Source: Verrucomicrobiaceae bacterium (GTDB lineage Bacteria; Verrucomicrobiota; Verrucomicrobiia; Verrucomicrobiales; Akkermansiaceae). From it: DNA of 64,000 bases. The position numbers and the translations under genes were made by a program. Positions 32,450 to 40,936 of this stretch are shown here, one piece after another; within the stretch, counting starts at the first letter, position 1; the number at the start of each line of letters is the position of its first letter. The notes under the pieces were generated by a model that ran no database searches, was not told the DNA's origin, and worked only from the letters and a program-made list of their open reading frames with translations. The stretch spans positions 1 through 64,000 of the forward strand of contig JAIYDP010000224.1 of NCBI GenBank assembly GCA_027487435.1. Direction: 5' to 3'.

Positions 32450-35107
32450 CTACCCAGAAATCCGCTGCCGATGCAGGCGGGCATCGATGACGCTAGCCAT
32501 AGCGTGAGCATGGGGAAGTTTATTAGTTCCAAGGAAATCGACGATCTTAGACAAACTAGGCTGGGGATCGCGGATCAGTTCAGTATAGTCAATTTCCAGC
32601 AAGGTCACTTTGGCTGAGCCACGCAGCAAATCCAGACTGGAGGCAAGATGTTTTTCCAGTAGAGGCACCACCTTGGCCGTTACATCGGCGAGGTCGCCAG
32701 GAGTTCCAAAACGCATGAGGTGCTGGGACATGGCGACTTCATCGAGGGGGCGGCGCATAAAGATGATTTTGTAGTCATGCTGGCGTGGTAAGTGCGGCAG
32801 CAGCGCGCTGACGATTTTTACCGCATGGTCGCCTGCGGGTGTCAGCACTTGTGGGTTGTGCGGGAGTTCCAGGATGCTTTCGTATTCGTAGTAGCCCTTC
32901 GGATTATTTCGGTCTGGGTTACGGACACCATCCGTTAAGATCGGATATCCTGCCGCATGCAGAATTTGCATCATGAGCGAGGTGCCACTGCGTGGTAGCC
33001 CCGAAACTAAGGTAATTGAGAGGGATTCCGTAGGTGTGGCGGCAGGATCGGACTTTGTTACGATAACCCGATGGTTGGCTCTGTTTTCAGACTCGGCGCG
33101 GAGCTTCGCTACGCGCTCCGGTTGTTGCTTTAGTTGGTAGAGGATGGCGAGGCGTGCCGCATTATGATAAAGATATTGGTCTGTGCGGTCTGTGACTTGG
33201 TATAGCTTGGCTAGCAGTTGGTGGGCTTGGTGGAACGTAGGAGCGAGCCGCAAGGCTGTTTGCAGCGCCAGCTCCGCATTGGAGTAATCCCGCAAACGCA
33301 AGTGGCAGCGAGCCAGCACAAAGTGGGCGCGCGGCATGGTGAACTCTAGTGAAATAGCCGTCAGTGCGGCGGTGGTGCCCTCCGCTGGCCGTTGTTGGTT
33401 TAGGTAGCAAGATGCCAGCCCAAGGTGGGCGTGAGCGTCCTCCGGGATGAGTGTGAGGAGTTGAAGAAAGGCTTCTTCCGCCTCCTGCCATCTGTGGAGC
33501 TGCATCTGGGCAAATCCGAGTTGCCGCCAAAATCGGGGTTCGATGCTGGAGGAGGAGCGAGCTTTCTCCAGCCATGCGACGGCACCAGTGGCATCCCTAC
33601 GTTGCATGGCCAACTGAGCGCGTATCAGTGCAACTTCATTCACATTCGTAAAAGTTTCCAACGTCGCGTTAATGGTGGAGTCGGCTTCCTCAGTAAGGCC
33701 AAGCATCATTTGGCAGCTAGCTAGGGTAAGGGAAAAATCGGTGCGCTCTGGGGATGCTGCGCAGAGTTCTTCCAGCACAGGCAGTGCCTCGGGGTAATGA
33801 CCACCATCGAGAAAGGAGCGGGCGAGCGTCCATTGATTTTCCCGCTCGGTAACGATGGCATCTTCTGATGCATTACCAGTGGATTTTTCCACATATCCGA
33901 GAGCTACGAATTGATCGAGCAGGGCGCGACTTTCTTGCTCTCCCATGATTGAGCTTACGGGAGCAGGTGTTAGCGTTTCCCAGGTTGCTATAGCGCGCGG
34001 AGCACGGGGTTCGGCAAAGGCTTCCTGCAAGACTTTTCCCTCCATGTCCTGGCCGATGGGAAGGTCATAGAGGTGAAGCAGAGTAGGGGTCAAATCGAGA
34101 AGGTTTGCACCATGAATCAGCTGATCGCGAGCGAAACAGGGGCCGCTAGCTGCAAAAATTCCATGTTCGCGATGCCATACGGTAATGCCTGCCGGCACCT
34201 TAGGTACGAACTTGGGACGGAGATGATCGCTATGGAAGCCGTGATCGCTGACTAAAACGATGTGCGTCTCAGGCGGAGCGAGGGCGATGAGCCGTGCCAG
34301 CATCAAATCATGCATGCGGTAGGTGGCATTCATCACCCCGTGGTAAAGCTGGTATTCTCGCTCGGGAATACCATCCAAGCGAGGAGGATGGTATGGCATG
34401 AAGTGGTGGGCGATTTCGTCAATCGCTCGGAAGTAAACGGCTACGAAGTCCCATGGGGTATTTTCTAAAGTCCAGCAGGCGGCAGCCTGAATGGAAAATG
34501 CCTCAGCAAGGTGCGCGCGCAAGTGGTTGACGCGGCGATCATGCGCGGTATCGATTTCCCGCCATTGGGGAATAAACAAACCGACGGTAGGGCCATCGAT
34601 ATCTTCTGGACTGACTCTGAGATCATTCAGCTCAGCGGCATGTTGTTCTGGCCAGATGGTGCCGCTAGGTGCGGGTGGCCATTCCTTTCCGGGTTCGGCA
34701 GTGGGCGCGGTGTAGGCATTGGATACCACGCTACCACCAGGGATTTGCCCACCATGTGAGGCGAACCAGCCGAGCACATGGCAACTGAGTCCCTGCGCGG
34801 CGAGAATGTCCCAAATGGCGCGGCACTTGCGGCTGGCCGCTGTCACTGGTTGCACGCGACCATTCATTGGTTCTACTTCGGTAAATCCCAATACGCCATG
34901 ATCATAGGCGCGTTTGCCCGTAGCGATGCTCGTCCACAAAAGGGGAGAGAGCATGGGGTCTAAGGAACGGAGGTTGCCACTCACTCCGCTTCCCAGCAGC
35001 CTTCGCATCATCGGCATTTCGCCACGCTCTACGAGAGGATGGATGAGCTTCCAATCGGCACTATCCCAGCCGACTACTAGCACTTTGGGCGTAGATGAAC
35101 GATTCAC
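32450..35107 (-). CDS. Alkaline-phosphatase-fold/TPR/sulfotransferase fusion, paralogue 1
   Basis: 885 residues from GTG 35107, no signal peptide. Residues ~8-390 are an alkaline-phosphatase superfamily (type I phosphodiesterase) domain: VLVVGWDSADWKLIHPL (metal Asp), SPLLWTSIATGKR (nucleophile Thr), FRAIDEIAHHF, and LVSDHGFHSDHLRP (metal Asp/His). Residues ~425-690 are helical TPR-like repeats. Residues ~700-880 are a sulfotransferase with the PAPS-binding SGLPRSGTSLMMQ and a later FMRRPLDEVAMSQ loop. A cytosolic enzyme combining phosphoester cleavage and sulfo-transfer is inferred. Its paralogue lies at 36182-38869, with a PEP-CTERM gene between them. Confidence 0.85.
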   Translation of the reverse strand: MNRSSTPKVLVVGWDSADWKLIHPLVERGEMPMMRRLLGSGVSGNLRSLDPMLSPLLWTSIATGKRAYDHGVLGFTEVEPMNGRVQPVTAASRKCRAIWDILAAQGLSCHVLGWFASHGGQIPGGSVVSNAYTAPTAEPGKEWPPAPSGTIWPEQHAAELNDLRVSPEDIDGPTVGLFIPQWREIDTAHDRRVNHLRAHLAEAFSIQAAACWTLENTPWDFVAVYFRAIDEIAHHFMPYHPPRLDGIPEREYQLYHGVMNATYRMHDLMLARLIALAPPETHIVLVSDHGFHSDHLRPKFVPKVPAGITVWHREHGIFAASGPCFARDQLIHGANLLDLTPTLLHLYDLPIGQDMEGKVLQEAFAEPRAPRAIATWETLTPAPVSSIMGEQESRALLDQFVALGYVEKSTGNASEDAIVTERENQWTLARSFLDGGHYPEALPVLEELCAASPERTDFSLTLASCQMMLGLTEEADSTINATLETFTNVNEVALIRAQLAMQRRDATGAVAWLEKARSSSSIEPRFWRQLGFAQMQLHRWQEAEEAFLQLLTLIPEDAHAHLGLASCYLNQQRPAEGTTAALTAISLEFTMPRAHFVLARCHLRLRDYSNAELALQTALRLAPTFHQAHQLLAKLYQVTDRTDQYLYHNAARLAILYQLKQQPERVAKLRAESENRANHRVIVTKSDPAATPTESLSITLVSGLPRSGTSLMMQILHAAGYPILTDGVRNPDRNNPKGYYEYESILELPHNPQVLTPAGDHAVKIVSALLPHLPRQHDYKIIFMRRPLDEVAMSQHLMRFGTPGDLADVTAKVVPLLEKHLASSLDLLRGSAKVTLLEIDYTELIRDPQPSLSKIVDFLGTNKLPHAHAMASVIDARLHRQRISG

Positions 35108-35136
35108 AGAAAAGAATGAAAATCATAAATAGAGCC

Positions 35137-35159
35137 TAGCTGGGTTATTCCCCCAGCTA
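35137..35159 (-). terminator. Intercistronic hairpin after PEP-CTERM gene
   Basis: TAGCTGGG and CCCAGCTA form a perfect 8-bp stem about 40 bases beyond the PEP-CTERM stop and 30 bases before the GTG of the large gene. The following minus-strand bases are T-rich (CTATTTATGATTTT) without a clean T-run, so it could be a weak terminator or a partial read-through element. Confidence 0.45.
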
Positions 35160-35197
35160 AGCCCAAGATGGAATGCTTCAATCGAAGCAGCTAGTGA

Positions 35198-35875
35198 TCA
35201 AGCAGCCACAGTGCTGCGGCGGCGACGCAAAGCCGTGCCACCTACACCTAAAGCGAGCAGCAGAGCTGAGCTCGCCTCTGGGATGATCACACCGACGGTA
35301 TCGCCAGCAGTAATGGGGGCGTTGGCAACCTGTTCGATGGCAAACTCACGCACTGTCATGGTATCTGCGACATCACTGTATTCAATGTGTGCCCAGCCGT
35401 AATTGTAATCCGCGCCATTGCGAATTCTTAATCCAATATAGCCTTCGCCGCCAGTGTTCCAAACAGGTGCTGGGTAGTTGTAGAAATCGAAATACGACAC
35501 ACCTGAGTGCCAGGGCAAACTAGAGTCAATGGTAGCACCAGCAGATAGTTTTAAGATGTAGTAAGCAGCATTCTGAGTTGTACCATATGTGAGGCCAGTC
35601 ATCACCCCATCCCTACCAGTAGCACGGAATTGAAAGTCATCAGCTGGCTGGTAGTTATTAATACGGGCATAAGGGCCAGGACCCGACTGATCCAGATCGA
35701 TGGTAATCGATTCGGTCACCATGTTCGCCGTGAGATCAGGGATATCGGTATGCAGCACGGCCGCATTGGCAGAAGGTGAAAGGACTCCTGTAACAATAAG
35801 TCCGCTCACAGCAGTTGAATAGCCTGTCAAAGAACAGAAAGACAAATTATGTTTGTTGGTATGTGTTTTTTTCAT
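35198..35875 (-). CDS. PEP-CTERM-like protein (IPEA variant tail)
   Basis: 225 residues: a signal segment after a polar start (TGYSTAVSGLIVTGVLSPSANA), a beta-rich body with the pattern GYIGLRIRNG...YGWAHIEYSD, and a tail IPEASSALLLALGVGGTAL then RRRR. The motif has PEA rather than PEP. The body pattern (GYIG..., GW..V/I, ...ITAG..., IPE) is shared with the three proteins at 38.9-40.9 kb, so it belongs to the same family. It lies between the two large phosphatase-TPR-sulfotransferase genes on the same strand. Confidence 0.85.
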   Translation of the reverse strand: MKKTHTNKHNLSFCSLTGYSTAVSGLIVTGVLSPSANAAVLHTDIPDLTANMVTESITIDLDQSGPGPYARINNYQPADDFQFRATGRDGVMTGLTYGTTQNAAYYILKLSAGATIDSSLPWHSGVSYFDFYNYPAPVWNTGGEGYIGLRIRNGADYNYGWAHIEYSDVADTMTVREFAIEQVANAPITAGDTVGVIIPEASSALLLALGVGGTALRRRRSTVAA

Positions 35876-36086
35876 AGAATTGTGACTATGTAAGTCGGCG
35901 CGATCAAAAAAATTTTATCTAGGTAAGTCAACAATTTTTTTCAGAAACGTTGCGGAACTCAACTGTGCATTTTTGTGTCTGACTTGGAGCATAGCACGTT
36001 GATACATTTTCCCGCCGATCTTCTATTTCCCATGCCTGTATCCACAGAATATGAATATACAGACAAACAAACTTCTTCCTCACCCT

Positions 36087-36120
36087 CCATCTGTGGTTTG
36101 AAAATAGGAACCACAGATGG
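36087..36120. repeat. Perfect 12-bp inverted repeat in the gap upstream of the PEP-CTERM gene
   Basis: CCATCTGTGGTT (36087-36098) and AACCACAGATGG (36109-36120) flank 10 bases. It lies about 60 bases beyond the stop of the large gene ending at 36182, on the side of its 3' end, and lacks a T-run. The rest of 35876-36181 shows no gene; the part next to 35875 is AT-rich and should hold the PEP-CTERM promoter. Confidence 0.6.
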
Positions 36121-36181
36121 ATGGGATGGATTTGATGGGGATAGCTTGCTGTCCGCCACACATCCCCTTTCACATCAGGTT

Positions 36182-38869
36182 TTATGCGCCTCGTTGCCGG
36201 AAAAGCTCCGGCTTGACTACGGCGGCTAGTGCTTCATCCGTGCCGGAAAACGACTCGCCGAGGAACTCGCGGAGCTTGGGAATCCATGCCAACGGGTCTG
36301 CTACGAGGGCGGGGAAATCCACTTCCATGAGCTGGATACGCGGGCTTTGCCGCAGCGTCGCCAGCAGTTGCGCGACGTGCGTTTCCTGGGTGGCGATGAG
36401 GTGCGCTTTCTCGGACTTCGGCTTCATGCCTTGGTTGGCGAGCATGCGCCATTGCGAATCAACGACCTGCGCCACGGGACGACGCATGAAGATGATCTTG
36501 AAACGGTGTTTCGGCGGCAGGTGCGGCAGCAGTGCGGAAATGATTTTGATCACCTTGCCCTCGGCTTGCTCGATGATGCGTGGGTTTTTCGCCAAGGATT
36601 TGATCTCTTCCCACTCCCAGTAGCCTTCCTGGTTGTCGTCATCGGCGGTGCGTTTGCCATCGTGCATCAGTTCCATGCCAGCGGCGCGGAGGAGCTGCAT
36701 CATCAGGCTGGTGCCGGAGCGCGGCAGGCCGGAAACGAGAGTGAAATCCATCGGCTGGATGGCGGCATCCGCAGCGGCTTTCGCGGCGGCGGCTTCGCGG
36801 CGGCGTTGGCGCTCGGCTTGGCGGGTGATGGCTCGTCCGGTGGCATCGGCGCGCAGGCTGGCGAGGCGTTTGGTTTCCTCGCTTTGGTTGATGTAGCGCA
36901 GCACGCGGGAACGGGTCTCGCAGACTTCGGCTTCGGCGCTGTCGCCCAGGGCGCGATAGGCTTGCGCAAGGTGTCGGTAGGCGAGGCCGTTCTTGGGGTT
37001 GAATTGGAGGTTGTTGCGCAGCGCATGGATGGCGGCAGTCCAGTTGTTCTGCTGAAACAGCGCGATGCCGAGCAGGAAGTGCCCGCGCGGGTTGGCGAAG
37101 TCCAGCCCGGTGGCGGACAGCGCGGCTTCGGCGGCTTGCTCCGGCTGGCGGTGATGGAGGAAATAGCGTGCCAGGGTCAGGTGGGCGTGAGCGCTGCCGG
37201 GATCGATCTCCAGCGTGCGTTCGGCGGTCGTTTTCGCTTTCTCCCATTCGCGCACGGCGAGGTAGGCATCGGCTAGGCGATGGAGAAGCTGGGTGTTGTC
37301 CGGATCTTTGGCGCGGACGATGTCAAAATGGGCGAGCGCCTCTCCGTGCTTGCCGCGTTCCAGCTCGATGCCGCCCATCAGCAGGCTGGCATTGACGCTG
37401 TGGCCAAAGCCTTCCAAGCACACTTGCAAGGTTTCCTCCGCTTCATCCAGCAAGCCGAGTTGGAATTGGCAGCGGGCGAGCAGTTGCGCGTAGTCGGTGC
37501 GCTCGGGGTAGGCGTTGAAACAATCTTCCAGCAAGGGCAGGGCGAGATCGTATTTGCCGCCGTAGAGGCAGGCGCGGGCGAGGTTCCATTTGTTTTCGCG
37601 ATTGGTCTCGTCTGCCGCTTCGGTGGGATCGGCGGAGACGGCATCGATGTAGCCGAGGGCGACGAATTGATCGAGCAAGGCCTGGCTTTCTTCCTCGGTG
37701 AGCGAGCCGCGCGAGGAACCGCGGCTTTCGCCTGTTTCCCATGTCGGAATGGTGGCGATAGGGCGGCGCTCAGCGAAACTTTCCGTCAGCACGCGGCCTT
37801 CCATGTCCTCGCCCACGGGCAGGCCGAAGTAGTGCAGCACGGTGGGCGCGATGTCCAGCAAGCGCGCGCCGTGGACGATTTCATCAGCGGCAAATCCTGG
37901 CCCCTTGGCGAGGAAAATGCCTTGCTCCCTGTGCCACACGGTGATGCCCGCAGGCACACGCGGCGTGAACTTGGGCCGCAGGTGATCGCTGTGAAAGCCG
38001 TGGTCGGACACCAGCACCACGGCGGTGTCTGGGCCGGCGAGCTGGATGAGACGCTGGAGCATCATATCGTGCGCCCGATAGGTGCTGCGGACGACGTGTT
38101 GGTAGAGTTGAAAATCATCCTCGGGGATCCCCGCCATTTTCGGCGGATGGTAGTGCATGAAAAAGTGCGAGATTTCATCGATCGCGCGGAAATACACCGC
38201 CATGAAGTCCCATTCGGGATCGCTCTGCATCAGGTGACAGGCGGCGGCTTGCACGGAGAAGGCCTCGGCAAGTTTCTCCGCGAGTTGTTGCAGGCGGCGG
38301 TCGCGCTGCTGATCCACCTTATGCCCCTCTGGCACGAAGGCACGGATGATGTCCTCCTGGATGTCCGCAGGCAGGATGCGGCGGTCATTGAGTTCGACTG
38401 CCAGTTCGGGCGGCCAATAGCTGCCGGGCATCGGCTCCGGCCACTCGGAGGGATCGCTCTCCGCGCTCACGCCCTTGATGTGGCCATACATGTTGGAAAC
38501 CATTTTGCCGTTGAGTCCTTGCTCGCCTTGGGTGGCAAACCAGCTCACCACGTGGCTGCGCAGGCCATGCTCGCCCAGCATTTCCCACAAGGTCTTGCAC
38601 TGCCGCGTGGCAGCGGAAACAGGAACGATGCCCCCACTCACCGGATCGACTTCGGTGAAACCTTTCACCCCATGGTGATAGGCCATCTTCCCGGTGGCGA
38701 TGGAAGTCCACAGCATCGGCGAGAGCTGCGGCTCCAGGGTAGCCAGATTGCCGCTCACGCCGCCCTCGATGAGTTGGGCCACTCCAGGGAGTTTCCCTTC
38801 CTCGAGAAGCGGGTGAATCAGTTTCCAATCCGCCGAATCCCAGCCGATGAGTAGGAGTCGTTTTTTCAT
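36182..38869 (-). CDS. Alkaline-phosphatase-fold/TPR/sulfotransferase fusion, paralogue 2
   Basis: 895 residues. Same plan as the gene at 32450-35107: phosphatase domain (LLIGWDSADWKLIHPLLEEG, SPMLWTSIATGK, FRAIDEISHFFMHYHPP, LVSDHGFHSDHLRP), TPRs (residues ~430-690, for example AYLAVREWEKAKTTAERTLE), and sulfotransferase (LVSGLPRSGTSLMMQLL, IIFMRRPVAQVVDSQ). Base composition is clearly GC-richer than paralogue 1, leaving long open antisense frames that I do not take as genes. It starts 10 bases after the stop of... no gene in cis: the upstream neighbour is the PEP-CTERM gene ending at 38879, so the two are probably co-transcribed. Substrate unknown. Confidence 0.85.
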   Translation of the reverse strand: MKKRLLLIGWDSADWKLIHPLLEEGKLPGVAQLIEGGVSGNLATLEPQLSPMLWTSIATGKMAYHHGVKGFTEVDPVSGGIVPVSAATRQCKTLWEMLGEHGLRSHVVSWFATQGEQGLNGKMVSNMYGHIKGVSAESDPSEWPEPMPGSYWPPELAVELNDRRILPADIQEDIIRAFVPEGHKVDQQRDRRLQQLAEKLAEAFSVQAAACHLMQSDPEWDFMAVYFRAIDEISHFFMHYHPPKMAGIPEDDFQLYQHVVRSTYRAHDMMLQRLIQLAGPDTAVVLVSDHGFHSDHLRPKFTPRVPAGITVWHREQGIFLAKGPGFAADEIVHGARLLDIAPTVLHYFGLPVGEDMEGRVLTESFAERRPIATIPTWETGESRGSSRGSLTEEESQALLDQFVALGYIDAVSADPTEAADETNRENKWNLARACLYGGKYDLALPLLEDCFNAYPERTDYAQLLARCQFQLGLLDEAEETLQVCLEGFGHSVNASLLMGGIELERGKHGEALAHFDIVRAKDPDNTQLLHRLADAYLAVREWEKAKTTAERTLEIDPGSAHAHLTLARYFLHHRQPEQAAEAALSATGLDFANPRGHFLLGIALFQQNNWTAAIHALRNNLQFNPKNGLAYRHLAQAYRALGDSAEAEVCETRSRVLRYINQSEETKRLASLRADATGRAITRQAERQRRREAAAAKAAADAAIQPMDFTLVSGLPRSGTSLMMQLLRAAGMELMHDGKRTADDDNQEGYWEWEEIKSLAKNPRIIEQAEGKVIKIISALLPHLPPKHRFKIIFMRRPVAQVVDSQWRMLANQGMKPKSEKAHLIATQETHVAQLLATLRQSPRIQLMEVDFPALVADPLAWIPKLREFLGESFSGTDEALAAVVKPELFRQRGA

Positions 38870-38878
38870 ATCGTCACA

Positions 38879-39520
38879 TTACGCCGCCTGCTTGCGGCGG
38901 CGGATGAAGGCACCAGCAGCCAGCGCACCGAGGGAAAGCACGGCGGTGGATGGCTCGGGGACTTGACCTGCGGTGAGGCTTCCACCAGCAGTTTCCAAAG
39001 CACCACCGTTGTATTGGAACAAGCCGGTAGCGGAGTTGTAAGCAACATCCAGCCAGCCCTTGTTGCCGTTTGCGGTGATGAAACCAATGTAGCCAGAGAC
39101 ATCGCCCACGAAGTCACTTTGTGGAGTGCCACTATTTACTATGACTGCATAGTTCGCGTACTGCGGCGAATCATTGTTGGCGAAAATGGAATCCCCAAGG
39201 TTAAGCAGGCTGATACCTGCAAAAGTAGTGTAAAGAGTTGGGATGGTTCCTGTTCCGGTGAACCGACCGCCATCAGGATTTAAAGATAGAATCAGATAGG
39301 CACCACTGAAACCGGGGTCGATTTTCAGGAATGAAGAATCAGGAAGTGTTATATTGCTTATAGGCTGATCGCTTACATCATCCAATCTCCCCTCAGTGAA
39401 CGAGCCACTGTCCGAGAAGGTAACAATCGCCGCACTTGCGGTGCTGGCGAGTGTGCCGCAAGAAACTGCGGCCGTGAGATATCCGCCGAGGCGGGTTGTC
39501 GTTTTGTTTTGTAATTTCAT
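38879..39520 (-). CDS. PEP-CTERM protein, tandem copy 1
   Basis: 213 residues. The signal segment (MKLQNKTTTRLGGYLTAAVS and then CGTLASTASAA) and tail (VPEPSTAVLSLGALAAGAFI then RRRK) are nearly identical to the two genes upstream, while the body differs strongly. Body features include GYIGFITANGNKGWLDVAYN and ATGLFQYNGGALE. It is exported and probably processed at the PEP motif by an exosortase encoded elsewhere. It is followed 10 bases later by the second large phosphatase-TPR-sulfotransferase gene. Confidence 0.9.
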   Translation of the reverse strand: MKLQNKTTTRLGGYLTAAVSCGTLASTASAAIVTFSDSGSFTEGRLDDVSDQPISNITLPDSSFLKIDPGFSGAYLILSLNPDGGRFTGTGTIPTLYTTFAGISLLNLGDSIFANNDSPQYANYAVIVNSGTPQSDFVGDVSGYIGFITANGNKGWLDVAYNSATGLFQYNGGALETAGGSLTAGQVPEPSTAVLSLGALAAGAFIRRRKQAA

Positions 39521-39553
39521 ACTTATTTTTTTGTTGAGGTAGGGAAAATGGTT

Positions 39554-40213
39554 TCACGCCACCTGCTTGCGGCGGCGGATCAAGGCACCGGCAGCCAGCG
39601 CACCGAGCGAAAGCACGGCGGTGGATGGCTCGGGGACGGCACCAGCAGCAATGCCGACACCGATTTGGTCTTCGTAGGCGCCACTGAGGATTTGGAAGGT
39701 GTTCGTGGCGGACATCCAGGTCACTTCAAAGTAGCCGTAGTACCATTCTGGACTGCCGCTTAGGTCTCCACGTGCGCGGAAGCCCATGAAAGAGTTTGGT
39801 CCAAAGTCGGGCGATTTACTACCATCATAGCTAAACAAGGTTTCCGCATAATCGCCATCGAACAGAGAGGAGGCATCAACCATGGCTCCAGAAGAAAAAT
39901 TCTTTGGAGAGGCATCTGTTGTTAATGAGTTCACTGCAAATGCCATGTGACGGCTGTTTCCAAGCCCCAAATAGTCGCCAGCAGTGTCATTGTAAATCCC
40001 GAGATCCCCGAAGATAAGCCCTGAGTGCAAGGAACTTAGAGGGAACCTTGGATGGTCATCATCATCTGGAACGCCTCCATTGATTCCAGAGATGGAGGTG
40101 ACATCGAGTGTAACAACCGCCGCACTGGCGGTGCTGGCGAGTGTGCCGCAAGAAACTGCGGCCGTGAGATATCCGCCGAGGCGGGTGGTTGTTGTTTTAT
40201 TTTGTAATTTCAT
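39554..40213 (-). CDS. PEP-CTERM protein, tandem copy 2
   Basis: 219 residues. Signal segment and tail (VPEPSTAVLSLGALAAGALI then RRRK) match copy 1 almost exactly, including at DNA level. The body shares TLDVTSISG, the FMGFRARG and YYGYFEVTWMSATNTFQILS segments with copy 3. It is separated from copy 1 by 33 bases and from copy 3 by 32, so the three appear to be one transcript. Surface or secreted role is inferred from the sorting signal. Confidence 0.9.
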   Translation of the reverse strand: MKLQNKTTTTRLGGYLTAAVSCGTLASTASAAVVTLDVTSISGINGGVPDDDDHPRFPLSSLHSGLIFGDLGIYNDTAGDYLGLGNSRHMAFAVNSLTTDASPKNFSSGAMVDASSLFDGDYAETLFSYDGSKSPDFGPNSFMGFRARGDLSGSPEWYYGYFEVTWMSATNTFQILSGAYEDQIGVGIAAGAVPEPSTAVLSLGALAAGALIRRRKQVA

Positions 40214-40245
40214 ACTTAAGTTTTGGTTGAGGCGGGGAGAATGGT

Positions 40246-40869
40246 TTACGCAGCCTGCTTGCGGCGGCGGATGAAGGCACCGGCAGCCAGAGCACCGAGG
40301 GAAAGCACGGCGGTCGATGGCTCGGGGATAGCACCGGCGGCGATTCCCATAATTGGAGTGCTTTCGTAGGCTCCGCTAAGGATTTCAAAGGTGTTCGTCG
40401 CTGATGTCCATGTGACTTCTAGCCAGCCTAAGCGGCCGTTGGTATCGTGGAAGCCGATGTAGGAGCCGGCACCGAAGTCGGGCGAAACATTGCCTCCAAA
40501 GCGAAAGAGTAATCTACCGGACACATCGTCAAAATAGTTTGGAAAATAAATGGGGTTTCCAGAGGCAATATTCCTAGGCGATGTAGGGCCGCCGTTGATG
40601 ATAAAGTATGCTCCCGAATCAACGTCCATTCCCCATTTGCCATCGATGCCATTATACGTTTGCAGTTGCCCGCTCAGACCAGAGTGCAAAGTGCTCATGT
40701 CAATCGAGTTAAAGCTTCCTGGTGCCACTCCAGCGTTCGGGCCTGATATCGAGGTGATATCCAGTGAGACAATGGCGGCATGGGCCGAGCTGGCAAGTGT
40801 GCCGACGGTAACGGCGGTGGTGAGATAGCTGGTGAGGCTGTTATTGCTTGTTTTCGTGTGTAATTTCAT
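40246..40869 (-). CDS. PEP-CTERM protein, tandem copy 3
   Basis: 207 residues from ATG 40869 (MKLHTKTSNNSLTSYLTTAV); the frame is open far upstream but that part overlaps the next gene. The body contains VSLDITSISGPNAG, SYIGFHDTNGRLGWLEVTWT and TNTFEILSGAYE, then the tail IPEPSTAVLSLGALAAGAFI and RRRK. The signal sequence is the most divergent of the three. First gene of the tandem PEP-CTERM set and so probably nearest to its promoter, in the 67 bases before the next gene's stop. Confidence 0.9.
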   Translation of the reverse strand: MKLHTKTSNNSLTSYLTTAVTVGTLASSAHAAIVSLDITSISGPNAGVAPGSFNSIDMSTLHSGLSGQLQTYNGIDGKWGMDVDSGAYFIINGGPTSPRNIASGNPIYFPNYFDDVSGRLLFRFGGNVSPDFGAGSYIGFHDTNGRLGWLEVTWTSATNTFEILSGAYESTPIMGIAAGAIPEPSTAVLSLGALAAGAFIRRRKQAA

Positions 40870-40936
40870 ATTTTTTTTATTTATCATGTTGTCTGTTGTG
40901 ACCTTGTGGTCGTTTGCTTTAGTTCGGCAGAATGGT

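Noticed and set aside
37280-38854. 524-codon plus-strand frame antisense to the second phosphatase-TPR-sulfotransferase gene
   Set aside because: High GC at third positions leaves antisense frames open. The minus strand carries conserved catalytic motifs and a paralogue; the antisense protein has none.
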